Assembly (NCBI GenBank): GCA_037440765.1
Contig: JBBITL010000149.1
Span: forward strand, 1 to 6,264
Source of the DNA: DTKY01 sp037440765
GTDB taxonomy: Bacteria > Acidobacteriota > Terriglobia > Bryobacterales > Bryobacteraceae
DNA length: 6,264 bases
Direction: 5' to 3'
Numbering within the stretch: position 1 is the first letter of the stretch; each line of letters opens with the position of its first letter. The notes under the pieces are model-generated. The model saw only the letters and a program-made list of their open reading frames with translations. It had not been told where the DNA came from and made no database searches. A program made the translations under genes and the position numbers. Below, one piece after another: positions 1 through 6,264 of this stretch.

Positions 1-1466
1 AGGGCGTCGTGCCCCGCCTCGGTGTGCGGGAACAGCGGCTCCAGCCAGCGAGGGACGTTGAAGTAGCCCCCGCCCAGCGACAGCAGCGCCAGGGCCGCCA
101 TGGGAAGCGTCATCACCCGCGGCGATTCGTGCGGGTGGTGACCACCGCGATATGGCCCGAAAAAGGCCAGGAACACCGCCCGGAAGACGTAGAAGGCCGT
201 CATCCCGGCGGTCAGCACGCCGACCCAGTACATCCAGGGGGCGTGGTGGTGAGCCGCCAGCAGGATGGCGTCCTTGCTGTAGAATCCCGAGAAAGGAGGC
301 ACGCCGGCGATGGCCACCGCCGCGCACAGGATCGTAAGGAAAGTCACCGGGGTGTGCTTCCGGAGGCCGCCCATGCGGCGCAGGTCCTGTTCCCCGGACA
401 GGGCGTGGATCACACTCCCGGCTCCCAGGAAAAGCAGCGCCTTGAAGAACGCGTGCGTCACCAGGTGGTAGATGCCCGCGGCGAAGGCGCCCGATCCCAG
501 CCCCAGGAACATGTAGCCTAGCTGCGAGACCGTCGAGTAGGCGAAGACCTTCTTGATGTCGTTCTGCGCCAGGCCGATGGTGGCCGCCAGGAACGCCGTC
601 GCCAGCCCCACCACCGCCACGGCCTCCAGGGCCAGCGGCGCTTGCGTGTAGATGGGCGCGCAGCGGGCGACCATATAGACGCCGGCCGTCACCATGGTGG
701 CGGCGTGGATCAGGGCGGAAACCGGCGTGGGGCCTTCCATGGCGTCCGGCAGCCACACGTACAGCGGGGCCTGAGCCGACTTGCCCGCGGCGCCGACCAT
801 CAGCAGAAGAGCTGTCAGGGTCAGCGCTCCGGCCGTGGTCTCGACCGGGCGCTGAGCGGCGGCCGCGAACACCACGTCGAAGTCCAGCGAGCCGAAGCCG
901 ATGAAGATCAGAAACACCGCCAGCGAGAAGCCGAAGTCCCCGATGCGGTTCACGATGAAAGCCTTGTTCCCGGCCGTGGTGGCGCTCTTTTTGAGGAAGT
1001 AGAAGCCGATCAGCAGGTAGCTGCACAACCCCACGCCCTCCCAGCCGACGAACATCACCAGGAAGTTGGCGGCCAGCACCAGGATCAGCATGAAGAACAT
1101 GAAGAGGTTGAAGTAGGAGAAGAACCTGTAATAGCCCCCTTCATGCGCCATGTAGCCGGTGGCGTAGACGTGGATCAGCAGCCCGACGCCGGTCACCACC
1201 AGCAGCATCACCGCCGTGAGCCGGTCCACGGCGAGGTCGAAGCCCACCCGCAGTTCACCGCTCTGGAACCAGGTGAAGTAGCGTTCCACGTGCGCCTGCT
1301 CCATCGGGCCGAGAGCCGCCAGCGTCTTCAGCACCCACAGCAACGACAGCGCCACGCTCCCTATGGCCACCAGGTTCACCAGCGCTCTGGACATGCGGCG
1401 GCCCGCCAGGCCGTTCACCAGGAAGCCGGCCAGCGGGAAGGCGGGGATGAGCCAGAGGTGGAGCAT
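1..1466 (-). CDS. nuoL: NADH-quinone oxidoreductase subunit L (5' part, runs off left edge)
   Basis: NuoL (ND5-type, MrpA-like) is the most distal proton-pumping subunit of complex I. I translated 488 codons from the ATG at 1466 without a stop; the C-terminal part, including the long lateral helix expected after about residue 500, is outside the window. Residues of the proton path can be seen: E143 in GWEGVGLCSYLL, R174/D177 in NRIGDFGF, K229 in AAGKSAQAPLYVWLPDAMEG, H254 in ALIHAATMVTAG, K305/K306 in QNDIKKVFAYSTVSQLGYM, H334 and H338 in GIYHLVTHAFFKALLF, and K398 in GFYSKDAI (E. coli Lys399 equivalent). HHPHESPRVMTLPM (443-456) is the usual motif preceding the late helices and separates NuoL from NuoM and NuoN. 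The SD is weak (GAAG). The start lies 3 nt after the nuoK stop, which suggests coupled translation. nuoM and nuoN would be expected next, beyond the left edge. Confidence 0.97.
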   Translation of the reverse strand, partial: MLHLWLIPAFPLAGFLVNGLAGRRMSRALVNLVAIGSVALSLLWVLKTLAALGPMEQAHVERYFTWFQSGELRVGFDLAVDRLTAVMLLVVTGVGLLIHVYATGYMAHEGGYYRFFSYFNLFMFFMLILVLAANFLVMFVGWEGVGLCSYLLIGFYFLKKSATTAGNKAFIVNRIGDFGFSLAVFLIFIGFGSLDFDVVFAAAAQRPVETTAGALTLTALLLMVGAAGKSAQAPLYVWLPDAMEGPTPVSALIHAATMVTAGVYMVARCAPIYTQAPLALEAVAVVGLATAFLAATIGLAQNDIKKVFAYSTVSQLGYMFLGLGSGAFAAGIYHLVTHAFFKALLFLGAGSVIHALSGEQDLRRMGGLRKHTPVTFLTILCAAVAIAGVPPFSGFYSKDAILLAAHHHAPWMYWVGVLTAGMTAFYVFRAVFLAFFGPYRGGHHPHESPRVMTLPMAALALLSLGGGYFNVPRWLEPLFPHTEAGHDA

Positions 1467-1469
1467 GTT

Positions 1470-1778
1470 TCAGTTCTTCATCGAGTCCACTTCGTCGATT
1501 TGCAGCGTTCCGCGGTTGCGGAACACGGCCAGGATGATGGCCAGCCCCACAGCTGCCTCTGCGGCGGCCACCACCATCACGAAAAAGGTGAACAGGTGTC
1601 CGTCCACCTGCTTGAGCTGGTAGGAGAAGGCCACCAGGCTGAGGTTCACGGCGTTCAGCATCAGCTCGATCGACATGAACACGGTGATCATGCTGCGGCG
1701 GATCAGAAATCCGGCGACTCCCAGGCTGAACAGCACGGCGCTGAGGATCAGGTACCAGGACAGGGGCACGCCGGACAT
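1470..1778 (-). CDS. nuoK: NADH-quinone oxidoreductase subunit K
   Basis: NuoK (ND4L-type, MrpC-like) is a small three-helix membrane subunit that carries two buried glutamates of the proton-transfer axis. The 102-aa product has the normal family length. Hydrophobic segments lie at about residues 8-25, 30-52 and 62-85. The key acids are present: E38 in FMSIELMLNAVNL and E74 in VAAAEAAVGLAI, equivalent to E. coli Glu36 and Glu72. The C-terminal tail (RNRGTLQIDEVDSMKN) is also typical. A strong AAGGAG site 9 nt upstream fixes the start. The gene abuts nuoJ (TAG then ATG) and its TGA stop is followed by one codon (AAC) and the nuoL ATG in the same frame. Confidence 0.96.
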   Translation of the reverse strand: MSGVPLSWYLILSAVLFSLGVAGFLIRRSMITVFMSIELMLNAVNLSLVAFSYQLKQVDGHLFTFFVMVVAAAEAAVGLAIILAVFRNRGTLQIDEVDSMKN

Positions 1779-2279
1779 CTAACCGGTCTCCTTCCGGGCC
1801 AAAACGATGGCTCCCACAATCGCCACCAGGATCAGGATGGAAGTCACCTCGAAGGGCAGCAGGTACTCGGTGAACAGCGCCCTGCCCACGTTCTGAGCCG
1901 TGCCGCCCGTGAAGCCGCCGAACGTCACCCTCTCCTCTGAAGCATACAAGGCGTGGATCAGCACGCCCAGAAGGCCGAGAAACATGAAGAGGCTCGGAAT
2001 GCCGATGTAGCGCGCCACCAGCGACCGGCCGGTCTTCTTTTCGGCCTCGGCGTTGAGCAGCATGATCACGAAAACGAAAAGGACCATGATGGCGCCGGCG
2101 TAGATGATCACCTGCACCGCGGCGATAAACTCGGCCCCCAGCAGAAGGTAGAGCACGGCGAGCGACGCCATCACCCCGATCAGCGAGATCGCCGCGCTGA
2201 TGGGGTGGCGCTGAAGGACCAGGTTCACCGCGCATCCCACGGCGACGATCGAGAATGTCAGGAACAGAGCCAGGTCCAT
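1779..2279 (-). CDS. nuoJ: NADH-quinone oxidoreductase subunit J
   Basis: NuoJ (ND6-type) is a five-helix membrane subunit of complex I between the quinone module and the antiporter-like pumps; its third helix is known to change conformation during turnover. The 166-aa product starts MDLALFLTFSIVAV and has hydrophobic segments at about residues 3-21, 29-48, 53-76, 90-111 and 140-161. The family hallmark is in helix 3: LGAEFIAAVQVIIYAGAIMV (about 47-66), with the conserved E50, Y60 and the AGA that forms the pi-bulge in solved structures. The last helix carries PFEVTSILILVAIVGAIVLA. The ATG at 2279 gives the normal family length. The open frame continues upstream, but that part translates the nuoH region out of frame and has no NuoJ similarity. 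The gene begins 5 nt after the nuoH stop. Its TAG stop directly abuts the nuoK ATG with zero spacing and in the same reading frame. Confidence 0.95.
   Translation of the reverse strand: MDLALFLTFSIVAVGCAVNLVLQRHPISAAISLIGVMASLAVLYLLLGAEFIAAVQVIIYAGAIMVLFVFVIMLLNAEAEKKTGRSLVARYIGIPSLFMFLGLLGVLIHALYASEERVTFGGFTGGTAQNVGRALFTEYLLPFEVTSILILVAIVGAIVLARKETG
1788..1793 (-). promoter_or_regulatory. Shine-Dalgarno site of nuoK
   Basis: AAGGAG on the minus strand lies within the last codons of nuoJ, 9 nt before the nuoK ATG at 1778. It is the best match to the anti-SD sequence among the starts in this window. It shows that nuoK is translated as its own product even though it continues the nuoJ frame directly after the stop codon. 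Confidence 0.75.
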
Positions 2280-2284
2280 GGTCT

Positions 2285-3478
2285 CTACCCGCCGTACATG
2301 GCCACCAGCCAGCCGGTGGCCATCAGGTTGACTATCGCCGCCGGGAACAGGAACTTCCAGGCGAACCGCATCAACTGGTCGTAGCGGAAGCGCGGCAGCG
2401 TGGCGCGCACCCACATGAACACGAACAGCAGGAAGCCGGTCTTGAGGGCAAACCAGAAAACGGGGATCAGGACCGGCCGCAGAAATGGAACCAGGAAGAT
2501 CGCGGCGACGGCGAAGAAGGCCAGCGCCGCCACGGGCAGCGTCCGGCGGTCCTTGCTCCGCGCCGGGTTGAGGCCATGGTAAAGGGCCACGGCGCCGAAT
2601 CCCGCCAGCAGCAGCGTCGGAAAGAACCCCGAGCCCAGGGCCTCGGGCCACAGCGGCTGCCAGGCTCCGAAGAACAGCACCGTGGCGAAGGCGCAACTGG
2701 AAATCATGTTGGCGTACTCGGCCATGAAGAACGAGGCGAACTTCAGGCTGCTGTACTCGGTGTGGAAACCAGCCACCAGTTCGTTTTCCGCCTCGGGCAG
2801 GTCGAAGGGCACCCGGTTGGTCTCGGCGAAACCCGCAATCAGGAAGATCATGCAGCCGAAAACCTGCGGCGCCGGCCACTGGAAGACGTTCCAGCGGGGG
2901 ATGAAGCCCAGGTAGTAACCACCCTGGGCTTCAGCCAGTGCGGCGAGGCTCAGCGTGTTGGCCAGCAGCAGCGGAGCCACCACGGCGACGGCCATGGGCA
3001 ATTCGTAGCTGATCATCTGCGCCGAACTGCGCAGGCCGCCGAGCAGCGCGTACTTGCTGTTGGAGGCCCAGCCGGCCAGGGCCATGCTGTACACGCCCAG
3101 CGAAGTGATAGCCAGCAGGAAGAGCACTCCGATGTTCAGGTCGGCCATCTGGAGGGTGGTCCGCAGGCCGAAGATCTCGACCTCGGGGCCGAAGGGAAAC
3201 ACGGCTACGGGAAGCAGGGCCAGCGCCACCGCCAGGAACGGCGCCAGGACGAACAGAAGCCTGTTGGCCTGCGCCGGGACGAGATCTTCCTTGGTGAGCA
3301 GTTTCACCACGTCGGCCAGAGGCTGAAGCAGGCCGTGCGGGCCTACGCGTGAGGGGCCCATGCGCAACTGCACGTGGGCTATCACCTTCCGCTCAACCCA
3401 CTGGAGATAAAGCAGGCTGAGCAGAATCGCAGCCGCCCAGACAGCCGCCTTCACCAGAGTGATGACTATGAAGTCCAT
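2285..3478 (-). CDS. nuoH: NADH-quinone oxidoreductase subunit H, long form with an insert
   Basis: NuoH (ND1-type) is the membrane subunit that forms the quinone-binding chamber and joins the peripheral arm to the proton pumps. The 397-aa product shows family blocks in order: WVERKVIAHVQLRMGPSRVG (about residues 27-46), GLLQPLADVVKLLTKED (49-65), the acidic cytoplasmic loop AETNRVPFDLPEAENELVAG (218-237; E219, D226, E229, E231, E233) followed by E241, and the C-terminal RATLPRFRYDQLM (358-370). Usual bacterial NuoH has about 325-360 residues and eight helices. Here about 67 residues lie between GAW (271-273) and FWFALKT (341-347), where E. coli has only a short linker. This stretch contains two further hydrophobic segments (about 285-302 and 313-332) separated by a charged loop (ARSKDRR, 305-311). 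The start overlaps the nuoG end by 13 nt. Only a weak purine-rich site (GGGCGGG) precedes the ATG, so translation probably depends on coupling. The stop is TAG. nuoJ, not nuoI, follows after 5 nt. Confidence 0.96.
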   Translation of the reverse strand: MDFIVITLVKAAVWAAAILLSLLYLQWVERKVIAHVQLRMGPSRVGPHGLLQPLADVVKLLTKEDLVPAQANRLLFVLAPFLAVALALLPVAVFPFGPEVEIFGLRTTLQMADLNIGVLFLLAITSLGVYSMALAGWASNSKYALLGGLRSSAQMISYELPMAVAVVAPLLLANTLSLAALAEAQGGYYLGFIPRWNVFQWPAPQVFGCMIFLIAGFAETNRVPFDLPEAENELVAGFHTEYSSLKFASFFMAEYANMISSCAFATVLFFGAWQPLWPEALGSGFFPTLLLAGFGAVALYHGLNPARSKDRRTLPVAALAFFAVAAIFLVPFLRPVLIPVFWFALKTGFLLFVFMWVRATLPRFRYDQLMRFAWKFLFPAAIVNLMATGWLVAMYGG

Positions 3479-5490
3479 CGGTAAAGCCCGCCCGGCGCCT
3501 CCATCACACTTCCCAGCGCCTTCGAGTAGCGTCCCAACGTGCCCGAGGTGAAGAGTGTATCACCGGACGGCACAACCAGCTCCGGCCTGGCAGGCAGGCC
3601 CGCGGGCGACGGCAACCTCTCGCGCATCGCGGCATAGACCAGCTCCGGATCAGGAACGGCCAGCTCCAGGCCCATGGCTGAGGCGAGGAGCCGGAAAATC
3701 TCGAGGTCCGGCTTCACCCCCATCGTGGAAACGGCCCGCCTGAGGCGCTGCACCTGGCCGCACACATTCGTCACCGTTCCCGATTTCTCGTAGGCCGAGG
3801 CCGCCGGCAGCACCACGTCGGCCCGCCGGGCGGTCTCGGTCAGAAACAGGTCCTGCACCACCACGAAAGCGCCGTCAGAGGCGAGCGCGCCGCGCTTCAG
3901 GGGGTTGGCGCCGACCACCCAGAGGACATCCAGGTCCGGCGCCGCCAGCATCTCGGGCAGGCTGAGGCCGGCGTCTTGGGCCTGGCAGTAGCCGGGCAGC
4001 AGGTCGGGGAGCAGGCCCATGTCCACGGCGCCCCGGGAGTTCACGTAGTCCACCAGGCAGACGTACTTCACCGGGACCCCCAGCGAGTCGCCGAACTCAA
4101 CCAGTTCCTCGACCGCGCGGCCGCGAACGGAGTCGCCGAACACGATCACCAGCTCCGGCTCGGCCTGGAGGGCCGCGCGAAGGCTCTTCGCCGCGGCCAA
4201 CTCCCGCCCCGCCTCGGCCCTGACGCTCAGCGCCGAATAGGAATCCTCGCGCACCGGTCCCCGGGTCACGGCGTAGACGCGGCTCTCATGGTGCCGCCAG
4301 TTCGCCCGCAGGTGGAAAGCCAGGAAGGGGTGCTGCTGCGCCAGGTCGCATGCAAGGACGAGCACGGCCCTGCTCGTGTACAGGTCCGCGGAAGTGGCCA
4401 GCGCCCCGGGGCGGCCCTTGAGCGCTGCCAGGAGGCTCACCACGTCGCCCGTGCGGTGATGGTCAAGGTTGCTGGTGCCGAGGCCTTGGCGCGCGAACTG
4501 CTGGAGGTACAGATTTTCCTCGTTGGTGGTCCTGGTGGAACCGACGACGGCGAACTTCCCTCCGCGCGCGCGGACGTCACGGAACCTCTCCGCCACGGCG
4601 GCCAGGGCCTTCGACCAGGGTGCCTCTTCGAGCTTCCCGTCCACCCTCATGAGTGGCGATTGCAACCTCTCGGGATGGGTCACGAAGTCGAAACCGTACC
4701 GCCCCTTGATGCACAGGAACTCTCCGTTGATGCCGGACGCGTCGCGGTTGTTGCCGCGCACGATGCGGTTGTCGTAGACGCCCAGCGTCGTGGTGCAGCC
4801 GTCGGCGCAGTGGGTGCACACTGTTCCAACGTGCTTCATCTCCCAGGGGCGGGTCTTGTAGCGGTATGCCTGGCTGGTGAGCGCGCCCACCGGGCAGATG
4901 TCGATGCACATGCCGCACTCGTCGCACTCCAGGTGGTCGCCCCGGTTGGGGGCGATCTCGTTGTGCGCGCCCCGGTTCACCAGACCCAGCGCGCCGACCC
5001 CCATCCCCTCCTGGCAGATTCGCACGCAGCGGTAGCACAGGATGCAGCGCGGGGCGTCGTAGTACACCACCGGCGACCACTTCTGCTCAGGCACATGCTG
5101 CTTGGCCTCCAGGAAGCGGCTTTCGCCCAGGCCGTAGCGGAAGGTGAGATCCTGAAGTTCGCACTCGCCGCCCTTGTCGCATACCGGGCAATCCAGGGGA
5201 TGGTTGGTGAGCAGAAACTCCAGCATCGACCGGCGCGCCTGGACCACCTGCGGCGTTTCGGTCCGCACCACCATGCCCTCGGCCACCGCCAGCGTGCAGG
5301 CGGTCACCAGCTTGGGGGATTTCTCCACCTCCACCAGGCACATGCGGCAGGCGGCCTGGAGCGTCAGTCCGTCGTAGTAGCAGAACGCGGGGATCTCAAT
5401 GCCCACTGACTTGGCGGCGTTGATCACCAGCGTGCCGGCGGGCGCCTCCACCGGCTTGCCGTCGATCTGGAGCCTCACCATGCCGCTCAT
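3466..5490 (-). CDS. nuoG: NADH-quinone oxidoreductase subunit G, with extra Fe-S cluster motif
   Basis: NuoG is the large Fe-S subunit of the complex I peripheral arm (674 aa) and relays electrons from NuoF/NuoE toward the quinone site. Domains in order: a [2Fe-2S] ferredoxin domain with N1b ligands C37, C48, C51, C65; a His-Cys3 motif for N5 (H97, C101, C104, C110); a region with eight cysteines (C149, C152, C155, C159 and C189, C192, C195, C199); an N7-type motif (C225, C228, C232, C260); then a degenerate molybdopterin-oxidoreductase domain to about residue 620, including the family block TETARRADVVLPAA. Canonical NuoG keeps only four of the eight cysteines, so one additional [4Fe-4S] is predicted. 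The protein is shorter than the E. coli (about 900 aa) and Thermus (about 780 aa) homologues, mainly in the C-terminal half. The start at 5490 is chosen because it forms ATGA with the nuoF stop and has GGGGAG 10 nt upstream; a second Met at 5481 lacks such a site. The 3' end overlaps nuoH by 13 nt, and the stop is TAG. Confidence 0.96.
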   Translation of the reverse strand: MSGMVRLQIDGKPVEAPAGTLVINAAKSVGIEIPAFCYYDGLTLQAACRMCLVEVEKSPKLVTACTLAVAEGMVVRTETPQVVQARRSMLEFLLTNHPLDCPVCDKGGECELQDLTFRYGLGESRFLEAKQHVPEQKWSPVVYYDAPRCILCYRCVRICQEGMGVGALGLVNRGAHNEIAPNRGDHLECDECGMCIDICPVGALTSQAYRYKTRPWEMKHVGTVCTHCADGCTTTLGVYDNRIVRGNNRDASGINGEFLCIKGRYGFDFVTHPERLQSPLMRVDGKLEEAPWSKALAAVAERFRDVRARGGKFAVVGSTRTTNEENLYLQQFARQGLGTSNLDHHRTGDVVSLLAALKGRPGALATSADLYTSRAVLVLACDLAQQHPFLAFHLRANWRHHESRVYAVTRGPVREDSYSALSVRAEAGRELAAAKSLRAALQAEPELVIVFGDSVRGRAVEELVEFGDSLGVPVKYVCLVDYVNSRGAVDMGLLPDLLPGYCQAQDAGLSLPEMLAAPDLDVLWVVGANPLKRGALASDGAFVVVQDLFLTETARRADVVLPAASAYEKSGTVTNVCGQVQRLRRAVSTMGVKPDLEIFRLLASAMGLELAVPDPELVYAAMRERLPSPAGLPARPELVVPSGDTLFTSGTLGRYSKALGSVMEAPGGLYRWTS

Positions 5491-6264
5491 GCGACAGGCG
5501 CTCCCCGGCGCACATCCGCGTAAGGACAGGGTCTGCCTTCGAGGTGCGCTTCGAACTCGCCGCGGAACTTCTCGACAAAGGCGATGGCCGGCAAGGCCGC
5601 GGCGTCGCCCAGCGGGCAGAAGGTGCGGCCGAGCATGTTCCTGGCAACGTCGCCGATCAGGCCTATGTCGCCGCGGCTCCCTTCACCGGCGTGGAAGCGC
5701 GCCAGCAGTTTGCTGAGCCAGATGGTCCCCTCCCTGCAGGGTACGCACCAGCCGCAGCTTTCGTGGGAGTAAAACTTCATGATGCGCATGGCGGCCTTCA
5801 CCATGCAGGTGTCCTCGTCCATGACCACCACGCCGCCGGAGCCGAGCATGCTCCCGGCCCTGGTGAGCGAGTCGAAGTCCATGGCGATGTCGCACTCCTC
5901 CGCCTTCAGAACCGGGCAGGAGGAGCCGCCCGGGATCACGGCCTTAAGCCGCTTGCCGCCGGGTATGCCGCCGCCCACCTCGTTAATCATGCGAAGCAGG
6001 TTGAAGCCCATCGGCAGTTCGTACACGCCCGGCCTGTTGAGGTGGCCCGAGAGGCAGAACAGCCGGGTGCCGCCGTTTCTGGGAGTCCCGAGCGCAGCGA
6101 AGGCCGGTCCGCCGTCGCTGATGATGGCGGGGATCGCGGAAAATGTTTCTATGTTGTTGAGCACCGTGGGGCACTGAAACGCGCCCGCCACGGCGGGGAA
6201 CGGCGGCCTGATCATGGGAACGCCCCGCTTGCCCTCGAGAGACTCCAGCAGCGCGGACTCCTCG
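5487..6264 (-). CDS. nuoF: NADH-quinone oxidoreductase subunit F (3' part, start outside window)
   Basis: NuoF is the 51-kDa-type flavoprotein of complex I. It oxidises NADH with FMN and passes electrons to [4Fe-4S] cluster N3 at the cytoplasmic tip of the peripheral arm. The visible part is 258 codons plus stop, and the N-terminal flavin/Rossmann part lies beyond the right edge. The fragment opens at once with the family signature EESALLESLEGKRGVP, followed by RPPFPAV and PTVLNNIET, all typical of the nucleotide-binding region. The N3 ligands are all present: CxxCxxC in ESCGWCVPCREG (fragment residues 170, 173, 176; about 5736-5756) and the fourth cysteine in FCPLGDAA (residue 216). The protein ends soon after PCPY, so it has no extra C-terminal ferredoxin domain of the kind seen in HydB/HoxF-like homologues, which favours respiratory NuoF. 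Its TGA stop overlaps the nuoG start codon (ATGA, 4 nt). Identity is very secure; only the 5' end is unknown. Confidence 0.97.
   Translation of the reverse strand, partial: EESALLESLEGKRGVPMIRPPFPAVAGAFQCPTVLNNIETFSAIPAIISDGGPAFAALGTPRNGGTRLFCLSGHLNRPGVYELPMGFNLLRMINEVGGGIPGGKRLKAVIPGGSSCPVLKAEECDIAMDFDSLTRAGSMLGSGGVVVMDEDTCMVKAAMRIMKFYSHESCGWCVPCREGTIWLSKLLARFHAGEGSRGDIGLIGDVARNMLGRTFCPLGDAAALPAIAFVEKFRGEFEAHLEGRPCPYADVRRGAPVA
5501..5506 (-). promoter_or_regulatory. Shine-Dalgarno site of nuoG
   Basis: On the minus strand GGGGAG lies inside the end of nuoF, 10 nt before the nuoG ATG at 5490. It supports this start over the in-frame ATG three codons downstream. Together with the ATGA overlap it suggests translation of nuoG is coupled to that of nuoF. 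The spacing is slightly long, so the assignment is moderate. Confidence 0.5.

Noticed and set aside
9..521. 170-codon plus-strand open frame at the left edge
   Set aside because: It is antisense to nuoL, which continues with conserved residues throughout this stretch (K305/K306, H334, H338, K398).
642..1940. 432-codon plus-strand open frame rich in His, Gln and Glu, opposite nuoJ, nuoK and nuoL
   Set aside because: It runs antisense across three well-supported genes and over their junctions. Its composition is what the complement of hydrophobic Leu/Val/Ala codons gives, and it has no recognisable domain.
1255..2235. 326-codon minus-strand frame overlapping nuoJ, nuoK and nuoL in another frame
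   Set aside because: It is an alternative frame of three clear genes, Arg/Gly/Pro-rich, and crosses their starts and stops.
2280..2879. Upstream extension of the nuoJ frame into nuoH (a longer 366-codon frame)
   Set aside because: The extension translates nuoH out of frame into an Arg/Gly/Pro-rich sequence. NuoJ similarity and normal length begin at the ATG at 2279.
2255..3352. 365-codon plus-strand open frame opposite nuoH
   Set aside because: It is antisense to a conserved membrane protein and rich in Gln, Glu, Arg and His, with no family motif.
4894..5046. The two CxxCxxCxxxC motifs in nuoG as a fused NuoI domain
   Set aside because: They sit between the N5 and N7 motifs in the normal N4 position of NuoG, and the first motif lacks the CP ending usual in NuoI. 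They are better read as the dicluster form of the NuoG domain.
3976..5409. 477-codon plus-strand open frame opposite nuoG
   Set aside because: It is entirely antisense to nuoG, whose Fe-S motifs and molybdopterin-domain blocks are clear. Long shadow frames are expected at this GC content.
3466..5490. NuoG as a NAD-dependent formate dehydrogenase alpha subunit or [FeFe]-hydrogenase
   Set aside because: The Fe-S layout is similar, but there is no H-cluster domain, the catalytic molybdopterin domain is short and degenerate, and the gene is embedded between nuoF and nuoH.

Overview
The window is a stretch of one bacterial nuo operon, encoding the proton-pumping NADH:quinone oxidoreductase (respiratory complex I). 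All genes lie on the minus strand and are read from right to left: nuoF (3' part, cut by the right edge), nuoG, nuoH, nuoJ, nuoK, nuoL (5' part, cut by the left edge). Coding density is essentially complete. Genes overlap by 4 and 13 nt or are separated by 0 to 5 nt, so there is no intergenic stretch to hold a promoter, terminator or RNA gene. The long plus-strand open frames are antisense shadows produced by high GC content.

Right part (about 3466-6264): the peripheral arm. NuoF holds the FMN/NADH site and cluster N3. NuoG carries electrons onward through a chain of Fe-S clusters. Middle and left part (1-3478): the membrane arm. NuoH forms the quinone chamber, NuoJ and NuoK link it to the pump modules, and NuoL is the distal antiporter-like pump. 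Gene order matches the classical A-to-N order except that nuoI, normally between nuoH and nuoJ, is absent: only 5 nt separate nuoH from nuoJ.

Three things depart from the textbook enzyme. (1) nuoI is missing from its usual place. (2) NuoG has eight rather than four cysteines in its N4 region, predicting one extra [4Fe-4S] cluster, and it also keeps the N7 motif. (3) NuoH is long (397 aa) because of an insert of roughly 50 residues that looks like two additional membrane helices. In addition, nuoJ, nuoK and nuoL share one reading frame and are separated only by single stop codons or a stop plus one codon.

The organism is a high-GC bacterium with a 14-gene-type respiratory complex I. The NuoG sequence style suggests an Acidobacteriota (Solibacter/Bryobacter-like) or related soil bacterium, but this is an impression from memory and not a computed placement. 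I see no mobile element, CRISPR array, tRNA/rRNA or defence system. The window is mainly a core metabolic operon with some lineage-specific variation, not a new type of system.
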